A DNA stretch of 64,000 nucleotides from Terrabacter sp. MAHUQ-38 (GTDB lineage Bacteria; Actinomycetota; Actinomycetes; Actinomycetales; Dermatophilaceae), in assembly GCF_014518425.1 (NCBI RefSeq), contig NZ_JACVCU010000001.1, positions 1,364,001-1,428,000 of the forward strand, given 5' to 3'. The notes beneath the pieces were generated by a model. The model was not told the DNA's origin and made no database searches. It worked only from the letters and a program-made list of their open reading frames with translations. Below are positions 16,062 to 25,717 of this stretch, one piece after another (the stretch's first letter is position 1; each line of letters opens with the position of its first letter). Both the position numbers and the translations under genes were made by a program.

Positions 16062-17942
16062 ATGACCGACTGGGACGCCCGAGTGCTCGCCCTCGCCGCC
16101 TCCGTGGTGGCCGACATCCCACGCATCCGGGTCGTCCTCGACCAGCTCGGCATCCGCAACGCCGACTACGAGGATCCCGAGGACTACGTGGCGAGCGCGT
16201 TCGTCAACGCGGCCGGGCGGGGAAAGGTGCTGGCCTTCCAGGCGGCCCTCGTGAAGGAGGGTCTCGTCAGGCAGGGGCCCGCCGGAGAGGCGGCCGCGAT
16301 CGAGCAGGGCGTCTTCGACCGGCTCGCCGCCCTGCAGACGTTCTCGTCGGCGGTCTACGCCCCGACGGACGCGCGGGTGGCGGCGCGTCGCATGCTCCTG
16401 GCCTGTGACCTCGTGTGCCGGGTCGACGTCGACGAGAAGCAGGCCGGCACCGGCGTCCTCGTGGCGCCGACGTTGGTGGCCACGGCCGCCCACGTGGTCC
16501 AGGACCTGGTCGACCTGAGCGACCCGACCGCACCTGTCGCGCAGGTCGACTCCACGAGCCGGGTGACAGTGACGTTCGGTGACGTGGCCGACCTGCTCGA
16601 CGACGACGAGAAGCCGACTCGCCTTCCCGGCAGGCCGGTTCCGCTCAGCACCCGATGGCTCGCCTACTTCAGCCCACCCGCACCGAACGAGCTGGGGGCC
16701 GGGACGTTCGTCCTCGACAGCGTCGAGGGCATCGGGGCCGAGGGCCCGTGGGACGTCGCGATCCTGCGGCTGGCCGAACGGCAGCCGTTCCACCCGACGG
16801 CGCCGCGGAAGCGCCTGCCACGCAAGCCCTTCCAGGTGCACGTGCTCCACCACCCGAGCGACGGACGAGGGCAGGGGCTGCCGATGCTGTGGTCGATCGG
16901 GCGGGTCGACCGCCGGCTCGGGGATCCCCCGCTGCGGCTGCTCCACTCCGCCAACACGAGCGGCGGCTCGTCGGGAGCGCCCGTCTTCGACTCCGAGTTC
17001 AGGGTGGTCGGCCTCCACCAGGCAGGCGGCCTGTCGGCCGTCGTGCGCGAGGACGAGGCGAACAACAGGGCAGTCCCGGTCGTGCCGTGGGTCCCGCGGC
17101 TCGCCGCCCTCGAGCTGCCCGAGACCGCGCCCCCCGTGCCCACCGTCGAGCTCCTCGACGAGGCCGGTGCAGCCGTGACGCGAGTCGTCATCGGACGTGC
17201 CGCCACTCGTGAGCGCATCTGGCGCGGAATGGGCCCCGGGGCGACAGCGCAGGACCGGCTGCTGGCCGTGCTGGCGCCGGCGCCCGGTCTGGGTCTGCGC
17301 TTCACCAAACACCTCGTGCACGCCCTCGTCACCCCCTTCGGGGGCGCGTACGCAGCCCTCGACCTGGCCAACGCACAAGGGGACGACGCGGAGACCTTCG
17401 CGGCCAAGGTGGCCGGCGCGTTCGCCGCTGCGGTGCGCGCGCCCGGATCCATGGGTCTGACGACCCGCCAACGCGACACGCGCAACAGGACGGCACCGGC
17501 ACTGGCCGAGACGCTGAACGGGATCGCCGGCCAGACCGGTGCCTGGCTCGTGCTCGAGGGGTTCCAGAGCAGCGCCTCCCGCCCGTCGGCGGCGGTCATC
17601 GACCTCGTGCGCCAGCTCGTGCTCGAGCTGCCGCACGCCGCAGGCGTCCGGCTGGTCCTGGCCGGCTGGCAGGAGTCGCTGCCATCGGGGTTCGAGGCCT
17701 GCGTCGAGTACCTCGAGCCGCCGACGGTCGACGACATCGCCCGCACCCTGCTGCCGCCGGAGACCAGCGAGGGCGTCGTCGCGACGCTGCGGCCCTTGGT
17801 CGGAGCCGCCCTCGCCGCGTCGCAGGCGACCAAGCCGGGGGCAGGCCCGTACGAGGTGGCCGAGCACGCGCGTGGAGACCTGGCGCTGAAGGTGGGTGCG
17901 TTCATCAGCGCGTTGGTGGCTGCGGGGGTGCGGGATGAGTAG
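16062..17942 (+). CDS. trypsin-like protease with N-terminal adaptor-like module and C-terminal degenerate NTPase-like domain (gene 2)
   Basis: The 626-aa protein has three parts. Residues 1-95 are helical and resemble effector-associated domains (VADIPRIRVVLDQLG ... FVNAAGRGKVLAFQAALV). Residues 110-350 form a trypsin-fold protease with His144 (ATAAHVV), Asp231 (PWDVAILRL) and Ser304 (SGGSSGAPVFD). Residues 375-626 resemble a STAND NTPase without its Walker A. APGLGLRFTKHLV occupies the P-loop position but lacks GK[ST], while WLVLEGF and VRLVLAGWQ look like Walker B and sensor strands. There is no signal peptide. The ATG follows GTGAGG; GTGs at 16050 and 16053 are in frame. The stop overlaps the start of the NTPase gene by 8 bases, so the products are probably made together. 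Confidence 0.8.
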   Translation: MTDWDARVLALAASVVADIPRIRVVLDQLGIRNADYEDPEDYVASAFVNAAGRGKVLAFQAALVKEGLVRQGPAGEAAAIEQGVFDRLAALQTFSSAVYAPTDARVAARRMLLACDLVCRVDVDEKQAGTGVLVAPTLVATAAHVVQDLVDLSDPTAPVAQVDSTSRVTVTFGDVADLLDDDEKPTRLPGRPVPLSTRWLAYFSPPAPNELGAGTFVLDSVEGIGAEGPWDVAILRLAERQPFHPTAPRKRLPRKPFQVHVLHHPSDGRGQGLPMLWSIGRVDRRLGDPPLRLLHSANTSGGSSGAPVFDSEFRVVGLHQAGGLSAVVREDEANNRAVPVVPWVPRLAALELPETAPPVPTVELLDEAGAAVTRVVIGRAATRERIWRGMGPGATAQDRLLAVLAPAPGLGLRFTKHLVHALVTPFGGAYAALDLANAQGDDAETFAAKVAGAFAAAVRAPGSMGLTTRQRDTRNRTAPALAETLNGIAGQTGAWLVLEGFQSSASRPSAAVIDLVRQLVLELPHAAGVRLVLAGWQESLPSGFEACVEYLEPPTVDDIARTLLPPETSEGVVATLRPLVGAALAASQATKPGAGPYEVAEHARGDLALKVGAFISALVAAGVRDE

Positions 17943-20900
17943 CCCGGAGGGTGCCGTGCCGCGGCTGCGTCCGGACGACCCCGCGATCCTGGCCCTCGTC
18001 AAGGAGTGGTCGGCTCGACCACCGGCCGAGGTGGCGGCGTTCGCCGACAGCCTGGAGCGCGCTCCGGCGCGTCCCGAGCCTGGGCCCGGCGCGCCGGGCC
18101 CCGACGCCCGCTCGCTCGCCCTCGACGAGGTCAGGGCGCTCGCGGCACTGAGCGGTGCGGTGCGTCCGGGCGACCTCGTCCGCGACGAGCCCGACCCGGC
18201 GCGTCGCAGCCGGCTGCTCGGGGCACTCGCCGCGGAGTGTGACCGCGCCGTCGTCGACGGGCGGATGACGTGGACGATGCGCTCCATACCGCGCGGCCAG
18301 GTCCTGGCCCGGCTGCGGGACGGGCCGGCCGGACTGTCCGCCGCCCTGTCACGAGCGGCGGGCGTCGCGACGGACGCTGCCGGAGAGGTGCTGCGGCGCC
18401 TGGTTCCCGGTGTCGTCGGCGGGCTCGGCGGGGCGCTGGACAGCCCGCTCCCGCACCCTGCGGCGCGGGTCCCTGACGACGTCGTGGCGGGCGCATCCAG
18501 TGCCGACGTGGCGCAGGCCCTGCTGTGGGTCTCGGATCTCGGCGACGTGCGCGAGGGCATCGCCTGGGCGACGTGCCGAGCCCACGTCGAGTCGATCCGC
18601 GACAGCTATGTCGGTCTGCTCGCCCACGGCCTGGTCGGGCGCGAGGCGCAGCGACGCGAGGTGGAGGACTTCCTGCTGGCGCCCCCGGCCGCGGGCTGGC
18701 CCTCCGTCCCCGTGCTGACCTTGAGCGGCATCGGGGGCGCGGGCAAGTCGACGTTGCTCGCCGGGGTGTGCACTCCTCGCCTCGACGCGCTGCTCGCGGG
18801 CGTGCCGGCGCCGGCCGTGGTCGTCATCGACCTCGACCGGGTCGCCTTCCGGCCCCATGCGGAGGTCGAGCTCGGCTACGAGGTGACCCGCCAGCTGGAG
18901 CTCGCCTGGCCCGAGCTCGCACAGGGGCTGGCCGAGGCGCGAGCGGCGGAGACTCAGGCACGGATCGAGCGGCGTGAGCTGGCCTCCGGCGCGAGTCCCG
19001 ACGCCGAAAGGTCCGTGCGCAGCTACTCCGCCTTCGAGGGACGCGTCCACCCCCTCGTCACGGGCTCGGTCCACGCCTTCGAACCGGTGGTCCTCGTGCT
19101 CGACACCTTCGAGGAGTGGCAACGCGCCCGCCCGTTCAGTGGCCCGCGCACCAGCTGGAACGACCCGGAACCCGTCATGGCGGACTGGCTCTTCCGGCTG
19201 CGCGACGGCATGGGCCTGTCCGGGCTGCGGGTCATCGTCTCCGGCCGCGCCCGGTTCGCGACCCTTCCCGGCCGTGAGGTGCAGCTGGGCGAGCTCGGGC
19301 AGGATGCGGCCGCGGAGCTGCTCCGGCGGCTCGGTGTCGCGGACGACGACGCGCCCCGCCTCGCGGCGCTCGTCGGTGGCAACCCGCTCAGCCTGCACGT
19401 CGCCGCCCGGTTCGTCGGCCGGCTGGCCGCCTCGGACCGCGACGCGTTCCTCAGCAGCGACGGCATCGACGCCGCCCTCGACGAGGAGCTGCGCCGCGCC
19501 GTGCTCTACGACCGCTTCCTCGAGCACATCGGCGACGAGCGGGTGCAGCAGCTCGCGCACCCCGGGCTCGCGCTCCGCCGGGTCACCCCCCAGCTCGTAC
19601 GCGACGTGCTGGCCGAACCATGCGGCTTCACCGACATCGGCGAGGAGGAGGCCGACCGCCTCGTCGACCGGCTCGCCGACGAGGTGTGGCTGGTGCGGCG
19701 GGCCGAGGACGGCAGCCTGCACCACCAGCCGGAGGTCCGGCGGGCGATGCTGGCCCTCATGTCGGGCGATCCCGACATGCGCGACCGGGTGCGCGCGATC
19801 CACGAGCGGGCAGCCCGCTGGTACAACCCGGTGCCGGACCTCATGGAGGAGGCGACGCCCGAGGTGGTCGAGGCGTTCTACCACCGGATGATGCTCGCCA
19901 CCGGGGATCCGCCGGTGTTCGAGGGCGAGTGGGAGAGCGCACACGGCCGCGTGCTCGCCGAGCGCAACCACCACGCACGGCTGGCTCGTGAGCTGGGCGA
20001 GAGCGTGTCCGAGATGGCCCCGCAGGTCGAGGCCCAGCTGCGTCTGCTCCGTGGCGACCGGCTCACCCCGGAGCACGCGCAGCTGCTCCCCGCGCACCTC
20101 TGGTCCGGCTACGTCGCGACGCAGGGAGCTGCGCTGCTCGAGGTGGGGGAGGCCGACGATGCCGTCGACCTGTTCCGGACTCGCGAGTGGGGCCCCGACC
20201 CGTCCGTACCGGAGTGGCTGCCTCAGGCGTACTCCGACTCGGCGCAGTGGGCGGCCTACGTCGCGGAGGTCAGTGGTCACCCGACGACGAGCAGGGAGAG
20301 CAGGGAGACGAGCACTGACCCGTTCGGTCGTTACGACGTGCTGTGCCGCTTCTTGTCGGACGAGGTCGACGCCCGGGCGGCGCTGCTCGCGATGCCGTCG
20401 GCGGGAGGTCCGGAGGTCGAGCAGGCCGTGCTCGGCACCTTCGTGGCAGCCCTGGCTCGTGCTGCCGAGGGCCTCGCCCTCGACGGCCTCGAGCCGCTCC
20501 ACGCCCCGCCGCCGACCGCGAAGTCGCTCACCACCCGCTACCTCTACCCGGTCGACCAGCTCCGCCAGTACGTCGTCCATCGCCTGACGGGCGCGCCACT
20601 CGCCTCGTGGGAGGCCGGCACCATGGTCGTCCGTGACGTGGCCGGCCTGTACGTGCCCGATCCCGACATCATGCTCGCGTTCGCCGCGGTGCTCGGGGAC
20701 GCCGAACGCGACCTGCTCGAGATCTCGGCCGACCTGCGGTCCCTCGGTGACCGGGCCCGGCGCGCCCGCCCCGGGAACGCGCGAGGGCCCCGGACGCACG
20801 ACGTGCTCGGCGAGCGGGCCACCGACGTCACCACCCGGCTGCGGGGCGAGCTACGTCTCACGGACGGGCCGCTGAGTCCTGCGGCCCTGCTCGCCCTGCG

Positions 20901-21252
20901 CGGTGACAACCCGGAGCTGCGACCCGCCGTGCGCCACGAGCTCGTGGCCGCGGCCCCGGACGACACCTGGCTCAAGCACCTGGGCGAGCTCGCGACGAGC
21001 CTGCTGCCGGTACCCCCGCTCGACCTGCGCCCGGACGCGATGCCGCTGATGTCCGAGCCGACCGCCCGGACGGCCGTCGTGACCCTCGTCGAGTACGTCG
21101 ACAGGTCCAGGGTCACCCGCGAGTTCCTGCATGCCGCGCGGGAGGCTCACCCACGACCGACCGAGCTCGACCGGATCGCCGGCGCGTTCGACCGGTGGGA
21201 CGACGCGCATGTGGCGCTGCTGGCCGAGGTGGGCCGCCGGAGCAGAGCCTGA
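17935..21252 (+). CDS. STAND-family NTPase with C-terminal adaptor-like domain (gene 3)
   Basis: The 1105-aa protein has the core elements of a STAND signal-transduction NTPase. These are Walker A GIGGAGKST (265-273), Walker B VVLVLDTFEEW (385-395), the arginine motif VIVSGRARF (433-441) and the GNPLSLHVAAR GxP block (about 482-492). A winged-helix segment follows at about 530-620. Residues 1-235 are helical and of no family I recognise. Residues 640-1010 are helical and could be a degenerate sensor repeat region. The last ~70 residues (LVEYVDRSRVTREFLHAAREAH) resemble effector-associated, death-like adaptor domains. By analogy with STAND immune sensors, it should oligomerise on ligand binding and activate the two upstream proteases. 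Confidence 0.82.
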   Translation: MSSPEGAVPRLRPDDPAILALVKEWSARPPAEVAAFADSLERAPARPEPGPGAPGPDARSLALDEVRALAALSGAVRPGDLVRDEPDPARRSRLLGALAAECDRAVVDGRMTWTMRSIPRGQVLARLRDGPAGLSAALSRAAGVATDAAGEVLRRLVPGVVGGLGGALDSPLPHPAARVPDDVVAGASSADVAQALLWVSDLGDVREGIAWATCRAHVESIRDSYVGLLAHGLVGREAQRREVEDFLLAPPAAGWPSVPVLTLSGIGGAGKSTLLAGVCTPRLDALLAGVPAPAVVVIDLDRVAFRPHAEVELGYEVTRQLELAWPELAQGLAEARAAETQARIERRELASGASPDAERSVRSYSAFEGRVHPLVTGSVHAFEPVVLVLDTFEEWQRARPFSGPRTSWNDPEPVMADWLFRLRDGMGLSGLRVIVSGRARFATLPGREVQLGELGQDAAAELLRRLGVADDDAPRLAALVGGNPLSLHVAARFVGRLAASDRDAFLSSDGIDAALDEELRRAVLYDRFLEHIGDERVQQLAHPGLALRRVTPQLVRDVLAEPCGFTDIGEEEADRLVDRLADEVWLVRRAEDGSLHHQPEVRRAMLALMSGDPDMRDRVRAIHERAARWYNPVPDLMEEATPEVVEAFYHRMMLATGDPPVFEGEWESAHGRVLAERNHHARLARELGESVSEMAPQVEAQLRLLRGDRLTPEHAQLLPAHLWSGYVATQGAALLEVGEADDAVDLFRTREWGPDPSVPEWLPQAYSDSAQWAAYVAEVSGHPTTSRESRETSTDPFGRYDVLCRFLSDEVDARAALLAMPSAGGPEVEQAVLGTFVAALARAAEGLALDGLEPLHAPPPTAKSLTTRYLYPVDQLRQYVVHRLTGAPLASWEAGTMVVRDVAGLYVPDPDIMLAFAAVLGDAERDLLEISADLRSLGDRARRARPGNARGPRTHDVLGERATDVTTRLRGELRLTDGPLSPAALLALRGDNPELRPAVRHELVAAAPDDTWLKHLGELATSLLPVPPLDLRPDAMPLMSEPTARTAVVTLVEYVDRSRVTREFLHAAREAHPRPTELDRIAGAFDRWDDAHVALLAEVGRRSRA

Positions 21253-21309
21253 CGCCGAGTCCGGGTGTCGGACGCGCCCGCCGGCGGGAACAATCCCCGC
21301 TCCCACGAA
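21253..21309. other. short gap between the cassette and the dnaK regulatory region
   Basis: It holds a palindrome CCCGCCGGCGGG at 21277-21288 that could help end the NTPase transcript. No gene is seen. Confidence 0.3.
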
Positions 21310-21330
21310 GTTGAGTGTGGTGAACGCAAG
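21310..21330. promoter_or_regulatory. HAIR-like HspR operator upstream of dnaK (imperfect)
   Basis: GTTGAGT-N7-ACGCAAG matches the HspR box CTTGAGT-N7-ACTCAAG with a few mismatches. It lies 105 bases before dnaK, and the operon encodes HspR. A TTGACA at 21347-21352 may belong to a promoter just downstream. Confidence 0.75.
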
Positions 21331-21434
21331 ATTTGCGAGTCCGGTTTTGACAATGACGGCTGACCGGGAGCAGATTGAGCGAGGACCTGTTCACCAGACC
21401 ACCAGCAAGACCACGAACTTCCAAGGAGTCACCC

Positions 21435-23341
<1,907 letters not shown>

Positions 23342-23345
<4 letters not shown>

Positions 23346-24037
23346 CCGACTCCCCGAGCAACGTCTCGTCCGGCGAGCAGCCCGACGTGACCGCCACGGG
23401 TGCGCCGGGGGCCGGCAGCGGCGACGCTGCCGGCGCCCCGCCGCGGGGCGGCGGCGAGCCGCACGGCAGGCAGCGCCACTCGTTCTACGAGGGCGGTCCC
23501 GGTGCGTCGTCGGAGCCGGGCGGCGAGGACGAGTTCGACCACCCGTCTGCCGTGTCCGGGGGCGACGAGCCGCCGGGCGACGAGTCAGAGGGCGCGGCCC
23601 TCGCGGAGGAGGACACCATGGCCGCTTCGCTGCTCGCCGACCTCCAGCGCCTGCAGGCGGAGTACGTCAACTACAAGAAGCGGGTCGACCGCGACCGCGA
23701 CGTCATCCGTACGACGGCCGTCGGGAGCGTCGTCGAGTCGCTGCTGCCGGTCCTCGACGACATCCACATGGCGCGCCAGGCGGGAGACCTCTCCGAGGGC
23801 CCGTTCGCCGCGATCGCCGACAAGATCGAGTCGATCCTCGGCAGGTACGGCGTCGAACGGCTCGGCGAGGCCGGCCAGGAGTTCGACCCCAACGTGCACG
23901 AGGCCCTCATGCACATCGAGGCCGAGCTGCCCGAGGGCGCCTCGGGCACGACAGTCGTCCAGGTGCTCCAGCCGGGCTACCGCATCGGTGACCGGCTGGT
24001 CCGTGCCGCACGGGTCTCGGTTGCCGACCCCGCCTGA
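23342..24037 (+). CDS. grpE: nucleotide exchange factor GrpE
   Basis: The 231-aa protein has an acidic, Gly/Pro-rich N-terminus of about 90 residues. The GrpE coiled coil and head follow, with [37 protein letters not shown] and [23 protein letters not shown]. It releases ADP from DnaK. The long disordered N-terminus is typical of actinobacterial GrpE. Translation is coupled to dnaK by the GTGA overlap. Confidence 0.95.
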
Positions 24038-24114
24038 CACGTCCGTCGCCGGGCTGCACCCGCAGCCCGGCGGCATACCTGATGATGGGAGCAGAGTGAC
24101 GAAGGAGGTGCGCC

Positions 24115-25128
24115 ATGGCTAGTCAGGACTGGTTCGAGAAGGACTTCTACGCGATCCTCGGCGTGCCCCAGGACGCCGACGCCGCGACGATCAAGAAGAC
24201 GTACCGCAGGCTCGCCCGCACGATGCACCCGGACCACAACGTCGGCGACAGCGCGGCGGAGGACCGCTTCAAGGAGATCGGCGAGGCGTATGCCGTCCTG
24301 TCCGATCCCGAGCAGCGGCGCGAGTACGACGCGATCCGCGCGATGTCGCACGGTGGCGCCCGCTTCACGGCGGGTGGTCCCGGGGGTCCCGGCGCCGGGT
24401 TCGAGGACATCTTCTCCGCGTTCGGCGGTGCGGGCGGCCCGGGAGGGCAGCGCGTCCCCTTCGGCGCGGGCGGCGGTCAGCCGAACCTCGAGGACATCCT
24501 CGGGCAGATGTTCGGCGGTGCCGGCCCCGGTGGGGCACCCGGCGGTTTCGGCGGCTACGGCGCCCCGGCCGGCCCGCGACCGGGCGTCGATGTCCAGGCG
24601 AGCACGAGCATCGGCTTCCGCGACGCCGTCGAGGGCTCGACCGTCACGCTCAGCTCGCCCGACCTCGGCCGCATCAACGTCCGCATCCCCGCCGGCGTCA
24701 AGGACGGTCAGCGGATCCGCCTGCGTGGCAAGGGCCGTCGGGGCGACCCCGGCGCCCAGGCCGGTGACCTCATCCTCACCGTCTCGGTCGACAAGCACCC
24801 CGTCTTCGGGCGCGAGGGCGACAACCTGACCCTCGACCTGCCGGTGACGTTCGCGGAGGCCGCGCTCGGGGCGACGGTCGCGGTCCCCACCCTCGACGGC
24901 GGGTCCGTCAAGGTCAAGGTCGCCCCCGGTACTCCGAGCGGGCGAGTCCTGCGGCTCAAGGGCCGGGGCGTCAAGCGCGGCACGACGACGGGTGACCTGC
25001 TCGCCCGCGTCCAGGTCGTCGTTCCGCAGAGGCTGACCGACGAGGCCCGCGAGGCGATCGAGGCCATGGCGGCAGCCGAGGACGGGCGCGACCCGCGGGC
25101 GGACCTCTTCCAGAGGGCCCGGACCTGA
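24115..25128 (+). CDS. dnaJ: DnaJ-type co-chaperone without a zinc finger
   Basis: The 337-aa J-protein has a J domain at residues 9-75 with the HPD motif at 38-40. A Gly/Phe-rich linker (about 80-155) follows, then the two C-terminal substrate-binding domains. The four CxxCxGxG repeats of class I DnaJ are absent, so this is a class II (CbpA-like) protein. It stimulates DnaK ATPase activity. The ATG has a strong GGAGGT site 6 bases upstream, and 77 bases separate it from grpE. That gap contains one copy of the dispersed CGGCATAC octamer. Confidence 0.93.
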   Translation: MASQDWFEKDFYAILGVPQDADAATIKKTYRRLARTMHPDHNVGDSAAEDRFKEIGEAYAVLSDPEQRREYDAIRAMSHGGARFTAGGPGGPGAGFEDIFSAFGGAGGPGGQRVPFGAGGGQPNLEDILGQMFGGAGPGGAPGGFGGYGAPAGPRPGVDVQASTSIGFRDAVEGSTVTLSSPDLGRINVRIPAGVKDGQRIRLRGKGRRGDPGAQAGDLILTVSVDKHPVFGREGDNLTLDLPVTFAEAALGATVAVPTLDGGSVKVKVAPGTPSGRVLRLKGRGVKRGTTTGDLLARVQVVVPQRLTDEAREAIEAMAAAEDGRDPRADLFQRART

Positions 25129-25147
25129 CGAGAGGACGGTGGTCCCC

Positions 25148-25600
25148 ATGGCACGCAAGAGTGCTCGCCCCGGCGGTCACGACGACGACGCTCCCCTCTT
25201 CGTCATCTCGGTAGCGGCCGAGCTCGCCGGCATGCACGCGCAGACGTTGCGCCAGTACGACCGGCTCGGCCTCGTGTCCCCGTCGCGCACGCGCGGAGGG
25301 GGCCGGCGATACAGCACGCGCGACGTCGCGCTGCTCCGTGAGGTGCAGCGACTCTCGCAGGAAGGGGTCTCGCTCGCCGGGATCCAGCGCATCCTCGACC
25401 TGGAGAACCACGTGTCGGCGCTCCAGACCCGGGTCCAGGAGCTGACCGCCGAGCTGTCGGTGGCGCAGGCCGCGCTGTCGGCCGGGGCGCGGGTCTTCGC
25501 GGTCGGCCCGCGGGGCGAGGTCGTCACCGTGCGGCCCGGGCAGAGGCCGCCACGGTCACCCTCGTCCCAGGCGCTCGTGGTCTGGCGTCCGGAGCGCTAG
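25148..25600 (+). CDS. hspR: heat-shock repressor HspR (MerR family)
   Basis: The 150-aa MerR-type regulator has the HspR pattern LFVISVAAELAGMHAQTLRQYDRLGLVSPSRTRGGGRRYS followed by a coiled coil (LENHVSALQTRVQELTAEL). It represses dnaK and clpB by binding HAIR boxes; such boxes are seen upstream of both genes here. The ATG at 25148 is preferred; a GTG at 25139 (three codons upstream) is also in frame and has GAGAGGA close to it. It ends the chaperone operon. Confidence 0.95.
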   Translation: MARKSARPGGHDDDAPLFVISVAAELAGMHAQTLRQYDRLGLVSPSRTRGGGRRYSTRDVALLREVQRLSQEGVSLAGIQRILDLENHVSALQTRVQELTAELSVAQAALSAGARVFAVGPRGEVVTVRPGQRPPRSPSSQALVVWRPER

Positions 25601-25628
25601 CTTCCGCGCCCCGGCAGGCCGGGTCGTG

Positions 25629-25641
25629 TGCAAGACTGTGC
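25629..25641 (+). promoter_or_regulatory. 13-bp motif shared with the next ANTAR gene
   Basis: TGCAAGACTGTGC lies 76 bases before the hybrid kinase start and matches the site at 28888-28900 at 12 of 13 bases. It could be an unusual promoter -10 region or a regulator site. Confidence 0.4.
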
Positions 25642-25717
25642 CAGCCTCGAGCCAAGGGGCAGTTGTCGCAGTTCGTCTCCGCGGAGGTCCGCCGTTGTCC
25701 ACAGTCCGGAAGGTCGT

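Noticed and set aside
15837-18560. A 907-codon open frame on the minus strand across the protease genes
   Set aside because: It is antisense to two proteases with intact motifs, has no recognisable domains and is an effect of high GC.
14887-21252. Mobile element carrying the cassette
   Set aside because: No transposase, integrase, flanking repeats or tRNA site is seen at either edge, so transfer is suggested only by the missing octamer.
21346-21376. Housekeeping promoter for dnaK (TTGACA with CAGATT)
   Set aside because: The -35 is good but the -10 is poor with an 18-base spacer, so it is not reported as a firm promoter.
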